From: UBA4823 sp034436035
Lineage (GTDB): Bacteria; Chloroflexota; Anaerolineae; Anaerolineales; UBA4823
DNA: 6,169 nt
Assembly (NCBI GenBank): GCA_034436035.1
Contig: DAOTVW010000362.1
Span: 1 to 6,169 of the forward strand
Direction: 5' to 3'
Made by a program: the position numbers and the translations under genes. Numbering within the stretch: the first letter of the stretch is position 1; each line of letters begins with the position of its first letter. Below are positions 5,622 through 6,169 of this stretch, in pieces. The notes below the pieces were generated by a model that saw only the letters and a program-made list of their open reading frames with translations, made no database searches and was not told where the DNA came from.

Positions 5622-6169
5622 AATACTCTCATGGTCATATTTTTCCTGGTGATCATTCTTTTGCTGGCAGGGGGTGTCTGGGGATTGCTGCATAGTATCA
5701 ACCTGGGGATAATGCAATTTCAGTCGGAAGTTGCACCACTACAAGGGTTAGCGCAAAAAATGAGTACACAGGTGTCGCAATTGGCAAATCCTACACCTAC
5801 GATTTTAGCGGATCCCATCACGATCATTCATTCTATTCGATCCTTGGCACGTCTCGAAACCATTCAATATAGTGTAGAGAAGGTAATCACGGCTGAGAGT
5901 GGGCAAGCTCCCTTTGGCTTTCTGTTTGGAGATAAGCTTTTATTAGTGGCGCATGGGATCGTCATCGCGGGAGTGGACCTGGAGAAACTAAAGCCGCAAG
6001 ATTTACAATTGGAGAATGGCGTTTTGCTGGTGAAACTACCGTCCCCCGAGATATTCGTGGCGACATTGGACAACGATAAAACGTATGTATACAACCGTGA
6101 AACGGGGTTGTTGACCAAAGGGAACGTCCATTTGGAAAGTGATGCACGCAGAGCAGCGGAAGAAGCCAT
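5607..6169 (+). CDS. DUF4230 family membrane-anchored protein, 3' partial
   Basis: An open frame of 187 codons starts at ATG 5607 and runs off the right edge without a stop, so the C-terminus is missing. One N-terminal membrane helix (about 8-28, VIFFLVIILLLAGGVWGLL) is followed by a short polar linker containing NPTPTILADP (61-70). The rest is an extracytoplasmic DUF4230 domain: SIRSLARLETIQYSVEKVI (76-94), LLLVAHGIVIAGVDLEKL (111-128), VLLVKLPSPEI (139-149) and the ATLDNDKTYVYN block (152-163), then a charged helix SDARRAAEEA (178-187). The function of DUF4230 is unknown. The signal anchor with few positive residues (MKIRNN) suggests N-in/C-out topology. No Shine-Dalgarno is present before this ATG or the next one at 5631; a perfect -10 box lies six bases upstream. 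The gene is divergent from the DUF503 operon, with 100 bases between the start codons. Family membership is strongly supported by the LARLETIQY...AGVDL pattern, as remembered from Chloroflexota and Firmicutes members. Confidence 0.87.
   Translation, partial: MKIRNNTLMVIFFLVIILLLAGGVWGLLHSINLGIMQFQSEVAPLQGLAQKMSTQVSQLANPTPTILADPITIIHSIRSLARLETIQYSVEKVITAESGQAPFGFLFGDKLLLVAHGIVIAGVDLEKLKPQDLQLENGVLLVKLPSPEIFVATLDNDKTYVYNRETGLLTKGNVHLESDARRAAEEA

Noticed and set aside
5507..5701. N-terminal extension of the DUF503 frame
   Set aside because: The extra 65 residues do not look like DUF503, have no recognisable domain and cover the promoter region and start of the divergent DUF4230 gene.
5864..6169. 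101-residue minus-strand open frame at the right edge
   Set aside because: It lies antisense to the clearly recognisable DUF4230 coding frame and its translation is a low-complexity Ser-rich sequence without known motifs.

Overview
This window is ordinary, densely coded bacterial chromosome. The gene starts are mostly well-formed ATG codons with GGAGG/AAGGAG Shine-Dalgarno sites. Protein content suggests a Chloroflexota bacterium of the Anaerolineae type: a DUF4230 membrane-anchored protein, a YlxP/DUF503 protein, a divergent 'BKR-like' SDR and an ACT-type APC permease. That placement rests on recalled protein style, not on a database search. No mobile element, CRISPR array, rRNA or tRNA is visible.

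Left half (1-3976, + strand). The first gene is an amino acid/choline-type APC permease whose start codon lies just left of the window. A hairpin-containing gap of 75 bases follows, then a choline/ethanolamine-kinase-like phosphotransferase. After a strong-looking rho-independent terminator comes a HisC-family PLP aminotransferase, itself ended by a second terminator. Uptake, phosphorylation and PLP chemistry on one strand suggest catabolism or assimilation of an amino alcohol such as choline or ethanolamine. The true substrate cannot be read from the sequence.

Right half (3974-5506, - strand). Three closely spaced genes form an apparent operon read right to left: DUF503/YlxP, an SDR-fold protein whose catalytic Tyr and Lys positions are Ser and Arg, and a YjbQ/UPF0047 protein. 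The operon converges on the aminotransferase gene; the two stop codons are only 44 bases apart.

Right edge (5607-6169, + strand). A DUF4230 protein with one N-terminal membrane helix runs off the window. A perfect TATAAT box lies six bases before its ATG, which suggests a leaderless transcript. The 100-base divergent gap also holds a possible opposite-facing promoter for the DUF503 operon, with a -10 box that overlaps the first.

The most interesting points are the permease-kinase-PLP gene set, the SDR without its normal catalytic pair, and the overlapping divergent -10 boxes. I see no clear sign of an entirely new system here.
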